Source: Jeotgalibacillus sp. R-1-5s-1
Lineage (GTDB): Bacteria; Bacillota; Bacilli; Bacillales; Jeotgalibacillaceae
Length of the DNA stretch: 64,000 nucleotides
NCBI RefSeq assembly: GCF_004405105.1
Contig: NZ_SORW01000022.1
Span: 1-64,000 of the forward strand
Direction: 5' to 3'
Part shown: piece after piece, positions 8,029 to 15,807 of the stretch
Layout: each line of letters begins with the position of its first letter
How positions within the stretch are numbered: position 1 is the first letter of the stretch
The notes under the pieces: generated by a model
Told to the model about the DNA's origin: nothing
Database searches by the model: none
What the model saw: only the letters and a program-made list of their open reading frames with translations
Program-made: the position numbers and the translations under genes

Positions 8029-9474
8029 ATGCAAAAACATAAGCTTTATATTAACGGTGAATACACAGATTCAACAGGCAATGAATGGATTGACATTATC
8101 AATCCTGCTACGGAAGAGGTAATTTCAAAGACACCAAAAAGCACAGAAGAAGATGTGAACAAAGCCATTGAAGCCGCATTCGAGGCACAAAAAACATGGG
8201 AAAAGGTTCCCTCTAATGAACGTGGTCAAATCGTCCGAAAGCTCGGAGATAAACTGAAAGAACAGAGAGAAACATTCATCTCCCTATTAATTGAGGAACA
8301 GGGGAAACCGAAAGACCAGGCCACGGATGAAGTAGATACTGCTGTTGAATATTTTTATTACATGTCTGAATGGGCTCGCAGAATCGAAGGAGAAATCCTT
8401 CCAAGTGACCGTCCGAATGAAAATATCCTTATATTCAAAAAGCCGATTGGCGTCGTTGCCGGAATTGTTCCGTGGAACTTTCCTGTTTTTATTCTTGCAA
8501 GGAAGGTCGCAACCGCACTGATTGCCGGTTGCACAATTGTTCTTAAGCCGAGTCAGCAGACACCTAATACCGCAGCGGAATTCACAAAAATTGTCGACTC
8601 CATGAGTGAAATTCCGAAGGGCGTTTACAACTATGTTACCGGTACCGGTTCAACTGTCGGAAATGTAATGGCATCCCACCCGAAGGTCGGCATTGTAACG
8701 ATGACCGGAAGCGTCGGTGCAGGAGTAAAAGTCATGGAGGCTGCTGCCAAAAACATTACGAAGGTCAATCTCGAGCTGGGTGGTAAAGCACCTGCCATCG
8801 TGACAGAGAATGCTGACCTTGACCTTGCCGTTAAGCATATTCTTACATCAAGACTGACGAACTCCGGTCAGGCATGTACAAATGCGGAACGTATTTACGT
8901 ACAGGAATCCGTTGCTGAAGCATTCACGGCAAAAATGAAGGAAGCCATGGCCAATGCCAAGGCTGGTAATCCAGCAGAAGAATCAGACCTTGACCTCGGA
9001 CCACTCGTCAGCCAAGACCGACTGGATGAAGTACATGAGATGGTAGAAAAGGCGATTCAAGAAGGTGCACAAGTGCTGACAGGTGGCAAACCTCTTGACC
9101 GTGATAAAGGATTTTTCTATCCCCCGACGCTTTTGACAAATGTAAAACATGATCATTCCATTATTAAGGAAGAAGTATTTGGTCCTGTTCTGCCAATCGT
9201 CACTTATAAAACGCTTGATGAGGCGATTGAAATGGGTAACGATACTGACTATGGACTTTCCTCATCTGTTTATACAGAGAACTACCATGAGGCAATGAGA
9301 GTCATTAACGGATTGAAGTTTGGTGAAACATTTGTTAACCGTGAAAACTTTGAAGCCATACAGGGTTATCATGCGGGAATTAGAAAATCAGGATTAGGCG
9401 GAGCAGATGGAAAACACGGTCTGGAGGATTTCCTCATCACGCATGTTGCATACATGCAGTATAAAACCGAATAA
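8029..9474 (+). CDS. aldA: AldA-type NAD-dependent aldehyde dehydrogenase
   Basis: 481 residues, a cytoplasmic ALDH-superfamily enzyme. Extended similarity to recalled E. coli AldA (lactaldehyde/glycolaldehyde dehydrogenase) is visible, for example YMSEWARRIEGEILPSDRP, GLKFGETFVNRENFEA and SGLGGADGKHGLEDF. Catalytic features are the PWNFP motif, the cofactor Asn/Lys region IVLKPSQQTPN, the catalytic Glu in NLELGGKAP and the nucleophilic Cys in NSGQACTNAERIY. The ribosome site AGGAGG lies in the upstream hairpin. The physiological aldehyde is not shown by context. Confidence 0.87.
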   Translation: MQKHKLYINGEYTDSTGNEWIDIINPATEEVISKTPKSTEEDVNKAIEAAFEAQKTWEKVPSNERGQIVRKLGDKLKEQRETFISLLIEEQGKPKDQATDEVDTAVEYFYYMSEWARRIEGEILPSDRPNENILIFKKPIGVVAGIVPWNFPVFILARKVATALIAGCTIVLKPSQQTPNTAAEFTKIVDSMSEIPKGVYNYVTGTGSTVGNVMASHPKVGIVTMTGSVGAGVKVMEAAAKNITKVNLELGGKAPAIVTENADLDLAVKHILTSRLTNSGQACTNAERIYVQESVAEAFTAKMKEAMANAKAGNPAEESDLDLGPLVSQDRLDEVHEMVEKAIQEGAQVLTGGKPLDRDKGFFYPPTLLTNVKHDHSIIKEEVFGPVLPIVTYKTLDEAIEMGNDTDYGLSSSVYTENYHEAMRVINGLKFGETFVNRENFEAIQGYHAGIRKSGLGGADGKHGLEDFLITHVAYMQYKTE

Positions 9475-9483
9475 TATTATCAT

Positions 9484-9519
9484 TACCGCACTGAAGTCAG
9501 GTCAGTGCGGTATTTTTTT
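9484..9519 (+). terminator. Rho-independent terminator of aldA
   Basis: The stem ACCGCACTGA/TCAGTGCGGT is followed by a run of seven T. Confidence 0.9.
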
Positions 9520-9588
9520 CTATAAAATGTTTACCTCTTATTAAAATGGGAATAGATTACTATTACATTATACAGGGAGGTCGTAATC

Positions 9589-9690
9589 ATGAGAGACGAA
9601 CAGGTTACATATACAAAATCAGATATTTTGACAGGTCTGGCAGGCACCGGCGTGATTACAGCAATTCTATTATTTCTGACAAATATTTAA
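9589..9690 (+). CDS. Small membrane peptide, 33 residues
   Basis: A short reading frame starting MRDEQVTYTK and ending in a single hydrophobic helix (GVITAILLFLTNI). GGGAGG sits 8 bp before the ATG, and a strong terminator follows at 9714, so it forms a complete small transcription unit. It is not recognised. It resembles the many single-helix regulatory or stress peptides of Bacilli, which is only a structural analogy. Confidence 0.6.
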   Translation: MRDEQVTYTKSDILTGLAGTGVITAILLFLTNI

Positions 9691-9713
9691 CAGCTATCAT
9701 ATACTTATTCATC

Positions 9714-9756
9714 AACGGTTTCAGCTGTCGCAGCTGGAACCGTTTTGCTTTTTTAA
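9714..9756 (+). terminator. Terminator after the 33-residue peptide
   Basis: AACGGTTTCAGCTG pairs with CAGCTGGAACCGTT around a 3-nt loop. A T-rich tail follows. Confidence 0.88.
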
Positions 9757-9848
9757 AAAGTCCGTTTACAGAGCTTAATTCGTTTACATATTTGCTTTCC
9801 CGTGGTAAATTAAATCCCGATAAAACCAATATGAAATGAGGGATTCAA

Positions 9849-11102
9849 ATGACTCAGCAAACACAGGAGATACCTAAGGGCTGGATACCGGGACGCACAA
9901 CCGTCGTTACCACTTTGTCGCCTATCCAGAAACCTCAGGTCATATTAGGCATTATTGCTGCTGTTGTATTATTCACATGGATTATCACAACGACTAACAT
10001 AACGCAGGGTGTACTGTTCATGATCGGTTTAGCGCTGGGTCTGACCCTTTTATACGCGCGATTCGGATTCACGTCAGCTTTCAGACGTCTGATGGCTGTT
10101 GGAAACGTACAGGGATTACAGGCACACATGGTGATGCTGGCTGTAGCCTCCACCCTTTTTGCCATCATTTTAAGTACCGGATTCAGTTTTACCGGGGTTG
10201 ATCCGCAAGGGTACGTTTCCCCTGTAGGAATCAGCGTTATTTTCGGTTCATTCATATTTGGAATCGGGATGCAGCTTGGTAGCGGCTGTGCATCAGGAAC
10301 GCTGTACTCTGTCGGAGGGGGACAGTCTTCAATGCTGTTGACATTAATCAGCTTCATCGCAGGATCTGTTATAGGTGCTTATCACTTTACATTCTGGATG
10401 GAAGAAACGTGGGCATTACCACCAATATCATTGGCAGAATCAACAGGCCTTGGCTTTTTTGGTGCATGGGCTGTACAAATGGCGCTGTTTGGCATCATTT
10501 ATTATGTACTTGTTCTGATTGCACGCAAAAAAAATCCACCAATGATGAAGCCATTACCAACAACAACAGGCTTAAAGAAAGTGTTCAGAGGATCATGGCC
10601 GCTGTTAACTGCTGCTATTGTACTCGCTGTATTAAATGCACTAACATTAACGGTTCGTGGAAATCCATGGGGTATTACGTCCGCATTTGCACTATGGGGA
10701 TCAAAAGGACTCGAAGCAGTCGGAGTAGACGTTTCACAATGGGGCTACTGGCAGGCAAATGCAGCTCAGCTGGCGAATCCTATTCTGGCAGATTCAACAA
10801 GCGTTATGAACTTCGGGATTATTCTTGGAGCCTTCATTGCTGCAACAGCTACCGGTTCTTTCAAACCGGGGAAAATCAAACCAGGTATCGCAATGAGTTC
10901 TATTATTGGCGGTTTACTGATGGGTTATGGCTCACGCCTTGCATTCGGCTGTAACATTGGAGCCTATTTTGGCGGAATCGCCTCATTCAGCCTTCACGGC
11001 TGGGTATGGGCAATCATGGCCATGCTCGGAACCGGCCTCGCCCTATTCATCCGACCATTATTCGGCCTGAAAAACCCTAAGCCAAAAGATTCGATCTGTT
11101 AA
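9849..11102 (+). CDS. YeeE/YedE-family thiosulfate (sulfur) transporter
   Basis: 417-residue polytopic membrane protein of the YeeE/YedE (TsuA-like) family, which imports thiosulfate or related sulfur compounds. Both halves carry the family's cysteine motifs: QLGSGCASGTLYSVGGG near residue 145 and RLAFGCNIGAYFGGI near residue 370. Hydrophobic helices run throughout. The start is the ATG after GAGGGAT. There is no TusA or sulfurtransferase gene beside it, so the link to sulfur assimilation rests on the family alone. Confidence 0.85.
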   Translation: MTQQTQEIPKGWIPGRTTVVTTLSPIQKPQVILGIIAAVVLFTWIITTTNITQGVLFMIGLALGLTLLYARFGFTSAFRRLMAVGNVQGLQAHMVMLAVASTLFAIILSTGFSFTGVDPQGYVSPVGISVIFGSFIFGIGMQLGSGCASGTLYSVGGGQSSMLLTLISFIAGSVIGAYHFTFWMEETWALPPISLAESTGLGFFGAWAVQMALFGIIYYVLVLIARKKNPPMMKPLPTTTGLKKVFRGSWPLLTAAIVLAVLNALTLTVRGNPWGITSAFALWGSKGLEAVGVDVSQWGYWQANAAQLANPILADSTSVMNFGIILGAFIAATATGSFKPGKIKPGIAMSSIIGGLLMGYGSRLAFGCNIGAYFGGIASFSLHGWVWAIMAMLGTGLALFIRPLFGLKNPKPKDSIC

Positions 11103-11160
11103 CCATTTTAAACATCATGATTATCTCTATAATGGAATTGTTTTAAATCAGATTAAAAAA

Positions 11161-11275
11161 GTGCCGGAGACATCCGAAGACTCCTGCGGCAGAGAAGCGA
11201 CAGGTGAGACAGCGTAGTGCGGAGCACTAGCTGGCTCACCGCGCGGCCGCGGAAAGCGAAGGATGTCTCCGGCAC
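11161..11275 (+). repeat. Family A palindromic repeat, complete
   Basis: The outer arms GTGCCGGAGACATCC (11161-11175) and GGATGTCTCCGGCAC (11261-11275) are perfectly complementary. Core stems: GCGGC/GCCGC, GGTGAGACAG/CTGGCTCACC with one A-G mismatch, and TAGTGC-GGA-GCACTA. A-runs precede it and GGTTTTATTT follows, so it can end transcription of the convergent genes on either side; the left-running gene stops 5 bp away. Confidence 0.9.
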
Positions 11276-11279
11276 GGTT

Positions 11280-13133
11280 TTATTTCCTTCTCGTAATCGA
11301 ATAAAAAGAAGCACGCTTATAACTATCGATCCACCCATTAATCTCATCCGGCGGCAAAGGCCTGCTCAGCAAATACCCCTGAAACCTCTTACAGCCCAGT
11401 TCATTTAAAAGCGCCCACTGTTCAATTGTTTCCAACCCTTCCGCAATCACACTGATATTAAGGTTTTCCGCAAGGTCAATGATCGTTTTTACGATGGCTA
11501 TACTCTTATGGTTGGTCGTTAACCGTCTGATAAACTCTTTATCAATCTTAATTTCTTTTATCGGATATTCCTGTAAATACACAAAAGCCGAAAACCCTGT
11601 ACCAAAATCATCAACCGACAGCTGAATACCCATGTCATCAAACAGCTTTAATCGCTCAATAACAAGGTCCTCTTCCTCCATTGCCACTGATTCTGTAATT
11701 TCCAGACAGAGCCTTTCAGGCGGAATATGATATTGCATTAGCCCTTCATTGATAATGGCAGGAAGCCTGTGATGGAGAAACTGCCTCGGTGAAATATTAA
11801 TCGATATCGTCACCTGATCCATACCGTTATCATGGAATTTCTTCAACTCTTTAATCGACTCTTTTATGACCCACTCACCAAGAGGAATGATAAAACCAGT
11901 TGATTCCGCGAGAGGGATGAAGACTCCGGGTGGCACCAGACCAATCTCTGGGTGATTCCATCGGATCAGAGACTCAAACCCTGTTATCTCCCCTTCTTCC
12001 CCTTCAACCTGAGGCTGAAAATATAAAATAAACTGGTTCAGATCAAGCCCTTTTCTTAAATCCATTTCAATGGCAAAATGATCCTTGCTTGATTCCTTCA
12101 TCTCTTCCGTAAACCATGTCACAGAGCTCCTGGCTGATCTCATCTTTCCTCTGTTAAGGGCAATCTGAGCGCTCTGCAGAAGTTCTTTTGCGGGGTTTTC
12201 ACCATGAAAGTGGCGGCTGACACCTGCGCTGAATGTTGCGGTCACATCATAGCCGGTTACCAGAAACGGTGGACTCATCAAAAAAAGAATATTTTTCAGC
12301 CTGTTTTCCACGTCTGCTTCATCAAGAAACAGCGCAAAATGATCGTGGTCTGCCCGCGCAACCGTTTCGTTGCTTTTTAACACCCTGTTAAAACGGCCTG
12401 CAATTTCTTTTATAATCTGATCTCCCCCGTCGTATCCCAACGCATCAATAATCTGATCCACCTGATCAACCTGGAGATAACACAGGACAGGGTTCTTTGC
12501 ACGATGTATTGATCCGTTAACTTCGCTGTAAAACAAATTCAGATTCGGAAGTCCAGTCAGTTGATCATAGTAGGCGAGATATTCCAGCTTTTTCTCCATT
12601 TCCTGCTGCTGAAGACTATCCAGAAGAAAGCCGACAAGATCTGAAAACGTCCCGGCAAGCGATTCCTCAAGCCTGGACCAGCTGCGGGCTATAGAGGATT
12701 CACAGCAAACCACACCCGCCACACCATTGGCTAAAACGATCGGAGCATCAATCATGGACTGTATATTGCCAGCCTCAGAGAAATAATCAGGATACAATTC
12801 CTTCACGCGCTCATCGTTCGATACATCGGAAATCGCGATCACTCTCGTTCCTTTTAAAAGAGTAAAATAGGCAGGAAACTGATGCTTGTATAACCGCTCT
12901 CCACTCGTATGCTTTCCATTATGCTGCTGATATACATTAAGGGCAGTTAACGAAGGCTGCTCATCATCAAACAGCCAGACACCGATCCGTTCACACTGAA
13001 TCATTTCAGCAATGCCTTCACATAGCTGTTCGATCGTATGCTGTAATTCAACAGATGAGATTCTCTTTGATTTTGCAAGCTGGAAAAGTTTTTGCTGTTG
13101 AAGACTAAAGGATGAATTCGAATCATTGGACAT
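11280..13133 (-). CDS. GAF-GGDEF-EAL cyclic-di-GMP protein, likely phosphodiesterase
   Basis: 617 residues, no membrane segment. A GAF sensor domain (about 20-170) is followed by a GGDEF domain (about 185-345) and an EAL domain (about 365-610). The GGDEF signature is degenerate (RADHDHF), so diguanylate cyclase activity is unlikely. The EAL domain keeps the ExL motif (FESLIRW), NISPRQF, EITES, DDFGTGFS and AEGLET, so it probably cleaves c-di-GMP under GAF control. The ATG at 13133 is preceded by AAGGTG; the GTG three codons earlier overlaps that site. It runs convergently towards the sulfur transporter. Confidence 0.88.
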   Translation of the reverse strand: MSNDSNSSFSLQQQKLFQLAKSKRISSVELQHTIEQLCEGIAEMIQCERIGVWLFDDEQPSLTALNVYQQHNGKHTSGERLYKHQFPAYFTLLKGTRVIAISDVSNDERVKELYPDYFSEAGNIQSMIDAPIVLANGVAGVVCCESSIARSWSRLEESLAGTFSDLVGFLLDSLQQQEMEKKLEYLAYYDQLTGLPNLNLFYSEVNGSIHRAKNPVLCYLQVDQVDQIIDALGYDGGDQIIKEIAGRFNRVLKSNETVARADHDHFALFLDEADVENRLKNILFLMSPPFLVTGYDVTATFSAGVSRHFHGENPAKELLQSAQIALNRGKMRSARSSVTWFTEEMKESSKDHFAIEMDLRKGLDLNQFILYFQPQVEGEEGEITGFESLIRWNHPEIGLVPPGVFIPLAESTGFIIPLGEWVIKESIKELKKFHDNGMDQVTISINISPRQFLHHRLPAIINEGLMQYHIPPERLCLEITESVAMEEEDLVIERLKLFDDMGIQLSVDDFGTGFSAFVYLQEYPIKEIKIDKEFIRRLTTNHKSIAIVKTIIDLAENLNISVIAEGLETIEQWALLNELGCKRFQGYLLSRPLPPDEINGWIDSYKRASFYSITRRK

Positions 13134-13291
13134 AACGTTCACCTTCTTAATGTAAAATGCTTCATTATGTTCATAAACAAAGCAGAAAGACCCGTTTCTT
13201 TATATGTTTATAAAACTATTTTACCACACACCTCATAAAAAACAGCCAGTCTGCAAGATTTTTTATGAACGGAGGGCTTACTCTGATAAAA

Positions 13292-13305
13292 TGAAAGCGT
13301 TATCA
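13292..13305 (+). promoter_or_regulatory. CcpA cre site upstream of tryptophan dioxygenase
   Basis: TGAAAGCGTTATCA matches the consensus TGWNANCGNTNWCA at every position. It lies 25 bp before the start codon and just after an A/T-rich GATAAAAT stretch that could be a -10 element, so carbon catabolite repression is expected. Confidence 0.75.
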
Positions 13306-13329
13306 AATACGTAGAGGGAAGTGGATTAA

Positions 13330-14148
13330 ATGAAGCAGGAAAATGCCCATACTGATTTTAAGCATTCGATGACATATTCCGAGTACCTGTCACTTGATCA
13401 GGTTCTCGGTGCTCAAAAAAGGTTGTCCAACCATCACGATGAAATGCTATTTATCGTGATCCATCAGGTGAGCGAACTCTGGATGAAATTGATTCTGCAT
13501 GAACTGAGAGCTGCCTGTCAATCGATTGGAGTCAATTCTTTTGAAGCTGCCTTTAAACAGCTTGCACGTGTGTCCAAAATTCAGAATCAGATTATTCAGG
13601 CATGGGACGTGCTGGCAACAATGACACCATCGGAATATATTGAATTTCGGGATACGCTTGGTAAAGCCTCCGGATTTCAGTCCTTTCAGTACAGGCAAAT
13701 CGAGTTTCTGCTCGGACACAAGACACCACACGTATTAAAAATCTATGAAAAGGATCCGGACCTGCTCGAGGTACTGAAGGAAGCCTTCAACACGAAAAGC
13801 ATTTACGATCTGTCTATTGAAAAACTTGCAGAGGCCGGCTTTACGATTGATCCTAAAGTTCTTGCACGTGATGTCAGGCAGTCATATGAGTCGAACGAGA
13901 GTGTCAAACAGGCATGGATGAATGTGTACAAAAATAAAGATGCCCACTGGACGCTGTATCAGCTGGCTGAAAAACTCGTGGATATTGAGGACTGCCTTCA
14001 GCAGTGGCGTTTCCGACATATGAAAACAGTGGAACGGATTATCGGTTTTAAAATGGGGACCGGGGGATCGTCAGGTGTAAACTATTTAAAAAGCGTCCTT
14101 GAACAATCTTTTTTCCCGGAATTATGGGAGCTGAGAACGGAACTATAG
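13330..14148 (+). CDS. kynA: Tryptophan 2,3-dioxygenase
   Basis: 272-residue heme enzyme that opens the indole ring of tryptophan to N-formylkynurenine, the first step of the kynurenine route. Family signatures are strong: [21 protein letters not shown] at about 37 onward (distal and substrate residues), the proximal-heme region [15 protein letters not shown] near residue 225, and [11 protein letters not shown]. No kynureninase or formamidase is adjacent in the window. The upstream cre suggests catabolic control. The downstream hairpin lacks a T-run on this strand. Confidence 0.93.
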   Translation: MKQENAHTDFKHSMTYSEYLSLDQVLGAQKRLSNHHDEMLFIVIHQVSELWMKLILHELRAACQSIGVNSFEAAFKQLARVSKIQNQIIQAWDVLATMTPSEYIEFRDTLGKASGFQSFQYRQIEFLLGHKTPHVLKIYEKDPDLLEVLKEAFNTKSIYDLSIEKLAEAGFTIDPKVLARDVRQSYESNESVKQAWMNVYKNKDAHWTLYQLAEKLVDIEDCLQQWRFRHMKTVERIIGFKMGTGGSSGVNYLKSVLEQSFFPELWELRTEL

Positions 14149-14180
14149 CCAAAGCCCCGCTTATCCTGGAAAATAAAAAT

Positions 14181-14206
14181 AGGCTGTCCAAAAAATTGGA
14201 CAGCCT
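14181..14206 (-). terminator. Terminator for the leftward 26-residue peptide gene
   Basis: The stem AGGCTGTCCAA/TTGGACAGCCT is followed, on the minus strand, by TATTTTTATTTT. It begins 3 bp after the stop of the small reading frame. Confidence 0.8.
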
Positions 14207-14208
14207 GC

Positions 14209-14289
14209 TCAAGCCGCTTTTGCCGTAGTTGAATTAAGAAAGTTTTTAAACCACCACTTCTCAAAGTGGGTGTTCGCAAAAGCCTTCAT
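14209..14289 (-). CDS. Candidate 26-residue aromatic-rich peptide
   Basis: The reading frame starts MKAFANTHFEKWWFKNF and ends in NSTTAKAA. A consensus ribosome site AAGGAGG lies 6 bp upstream of the ATG, and a terminator follows the stop at once on the same strand, so it has all parts of a gene despite its size. It has no signal sequence; the FEKWWFKNFL stretch could form an amphipathic helix. It lies between kynA and the KinB-like kinase gene and runs opposite to both. It is not recognised as any known family; a leader peptide or signalling peptide are possibilities only. Confidence 0.55.
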   Translation of the reverse strand: MKAFANTHFEKWWFKNFLNSTTAKAA

Positions 14290-14498
14290 GTGCGTCCTCC
14301 TTGTCAAGATGACAGAGGCATAACAATCCCGCTTTTATTTAAAACTCCCTGTTACAGCTCAAAGGTTAAAACTTACTTAGAACTTACGCACAATGCAGCC
14401 TGAATTGAATCATAGCGCAGTTTACTTAAAAGTTCAATTGTTAAGCCTGCATAACAATATGTTATGATACTTGAGACAAATTATGTACTGGAGTTTAA

Positions 14499-15773
14499 AT
14501 GATGGATGTTCTAACAAAAGATTTACTTGTCAACTTTTTACTCATGATTTTACCTTTACTGTTTATACAGATCGTCTATTTTTATTCATACAGACAAAGG
14601 CTCGAGAGCAGCAAAGAATGGCTGGCTGCCCTGTTTCCGGCAGTATCAATTGTTTTGTGCATGCTTTTTCCCTTCTCTGTTAATGAAGGCTTCCTTTGGG
14701 ATTTAAGAGGCGTCCCTCTCATCATCGGTGCTTTATATGGCGGTTACCGTATGGCGTTTTTTCTGATTGGTGTCATGCTGATATCACGCATCATGATTGG
14801 TGGAGATGGTGTGCTGGTCATCACCTATACCCTTTTATTAATGTGTATTCTGCTCCCTTTTGCTGTTAAATATTTCAGAAGCTCATCTATTTTAGTTAAA
14901 ACCACAGTATCCTGCATCCTCGTCACAGTCTTTGTATTGTCGAACGCATTACTGGCATTTATACTATTTGACGTTGAAATGAGCCTATTCATTTGGATGG
15001 AATATATTTTCATAAATATCATTGGGATGATACTTGCGATCATTTTATGGGAAATTATCAGAACAAATTTTGTGATTTTAAATGACCTGATTAAAGCGGA
15101 GAAGCTGGCCGTTATCAGTCATTTAGCTGCCAGTATTTCTCATGAAGTAAGAAATCCGTTAACAGTCAGCAAAGGATTTATACAAATGGCCATCCAACAA
15201 CAGAACAATCGGGAAACCTCTGACTATCTGTCAACCGCATTAAAAGAAATAGACCGTGCCACTGACATCATTAACGATTATTTAACCTTTGCAAAACCTG
15301 CTCCGGAGCAGCAAATGCATGTCAGAATCACTGAAGAGATTACGCAAAGCATTAACGTAATGAAACCGCTCGCCAATATGAATAATGTGGTTATACACCA
15401 TGTTCTTACACTGCCAACAGATCGGCTTGTCAAAACTGAACCGAAAAAGTTCAAACAGTGTATGATCAATATTATAAAAAACGGCATCGAAGCCATGCCG
15501 GATGGTGGAAACCTGTATATCAACTGCGGTCTCGAATCAGAACATGTCGTGATCAACATCCGTGATGAAGGTCAAGGTATGAAAAAAGAAGAAATCAACC
15601 GTCTTGGCGAGCCCTACTTTTCAACCAAAAATAAAGGTACAGGGCTCGGTCTGATGGTCTCATACAGCATCATTCGTGCGCTGAATGGACAGATAGATGT
15701 GACCAGCGAACCTGATAAGGGAACTGAATTTATCATCACGCTACCTATACATGATGAAGCGCCTCATGAATAA
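14499..15773 (+). CDS. KinB-like membrane sensor histidine kinase
   Basis: 424 residues, close to the length recalled for B. subtilis KinB. Six membrane helices of the 5TM-5TMR type occupy about residues 8-185. The HisKA box is AASISHEVRNPLTVSKGF (His near 214), the N-box is MINIIKNGIEAMPDGG, and DEGQGM and GTGLGLMVS form the ATP lid. There is no PAS domain and no adjacent response regulator, as expected for a phosphorelay input kinase. GGAG precedes the tandem ATG ATG start. KapB is not present nearby. A role in triggering sporulation is inferred from architecture. Confidence 0.83.
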   Translation: MMDVLTKDLLVNFLLMILPLLFIQIVYFYSYRQRLESSKEWLAALFPAVSIVLCMLFPFSVNEGFLWDLRGVPLIIGALYGGYRMAFFLIGVMLISRIMIGGDGVLVITYTLLLMCILLPFAVKYFRSSSILVKTTVSCILVTVFVLSNALLAFILFDVEMSLFIWMEYIFINIIGMILAIILWEIIRTNFVILNDLIKAEKLAVISHLAASISHEVRNPLTVSKGFIQMAIQQQNNRETSDYLSTALKEIDRATDIINDYLTFAKPAPEQQMHVRITEEITQSINVMKPLANMNNVVIHHVLTLPTDRLVKTEPKKFKQCMINIIKNGIEAMPDGGNLYINCGLESEHVVINIRDEGQGMKKEEINRLGEPYFSTKNKGTGLGLMVSYSIIRALNGQIDVTSEPDKGTEFIITLPIHDEAPHE

Positions 15774-15775
15774 AG

Positions 15776-15807
15776 GTAAAACCCGTAACGGCTGTTACGG
15801 GTTTTAC
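15776..15807. terminator. Bidirectional terminator between converging genes
   Basis: GTAAAACCCGTAAC pairs with GTTACGGGTTTTAC around a 4-nt loop, giving T-runs on both strands. Confidence 0.88.

Noticed and set aside
9546-9839. A 97-residue plus-strand frame around the 33-residue peptide
   Set aside because: It overlaps the better supported 33-residue gene in a different frame and crosses its terminator.
9935-10357. A 140-residue antisense frame in the same transporter gene
   Set aside because: Shadow of the strong plus-strand coding pattern; no ribosome site or family similarity.
10409-10954. A 181-residue frame on the plus strand inside the YeeE/YedE gene
   Set aside because: It lies fully within a clear transporter gene in another frame, has many Cys and basic runs typical of an out-of-frame reading, and has no ribosome site.
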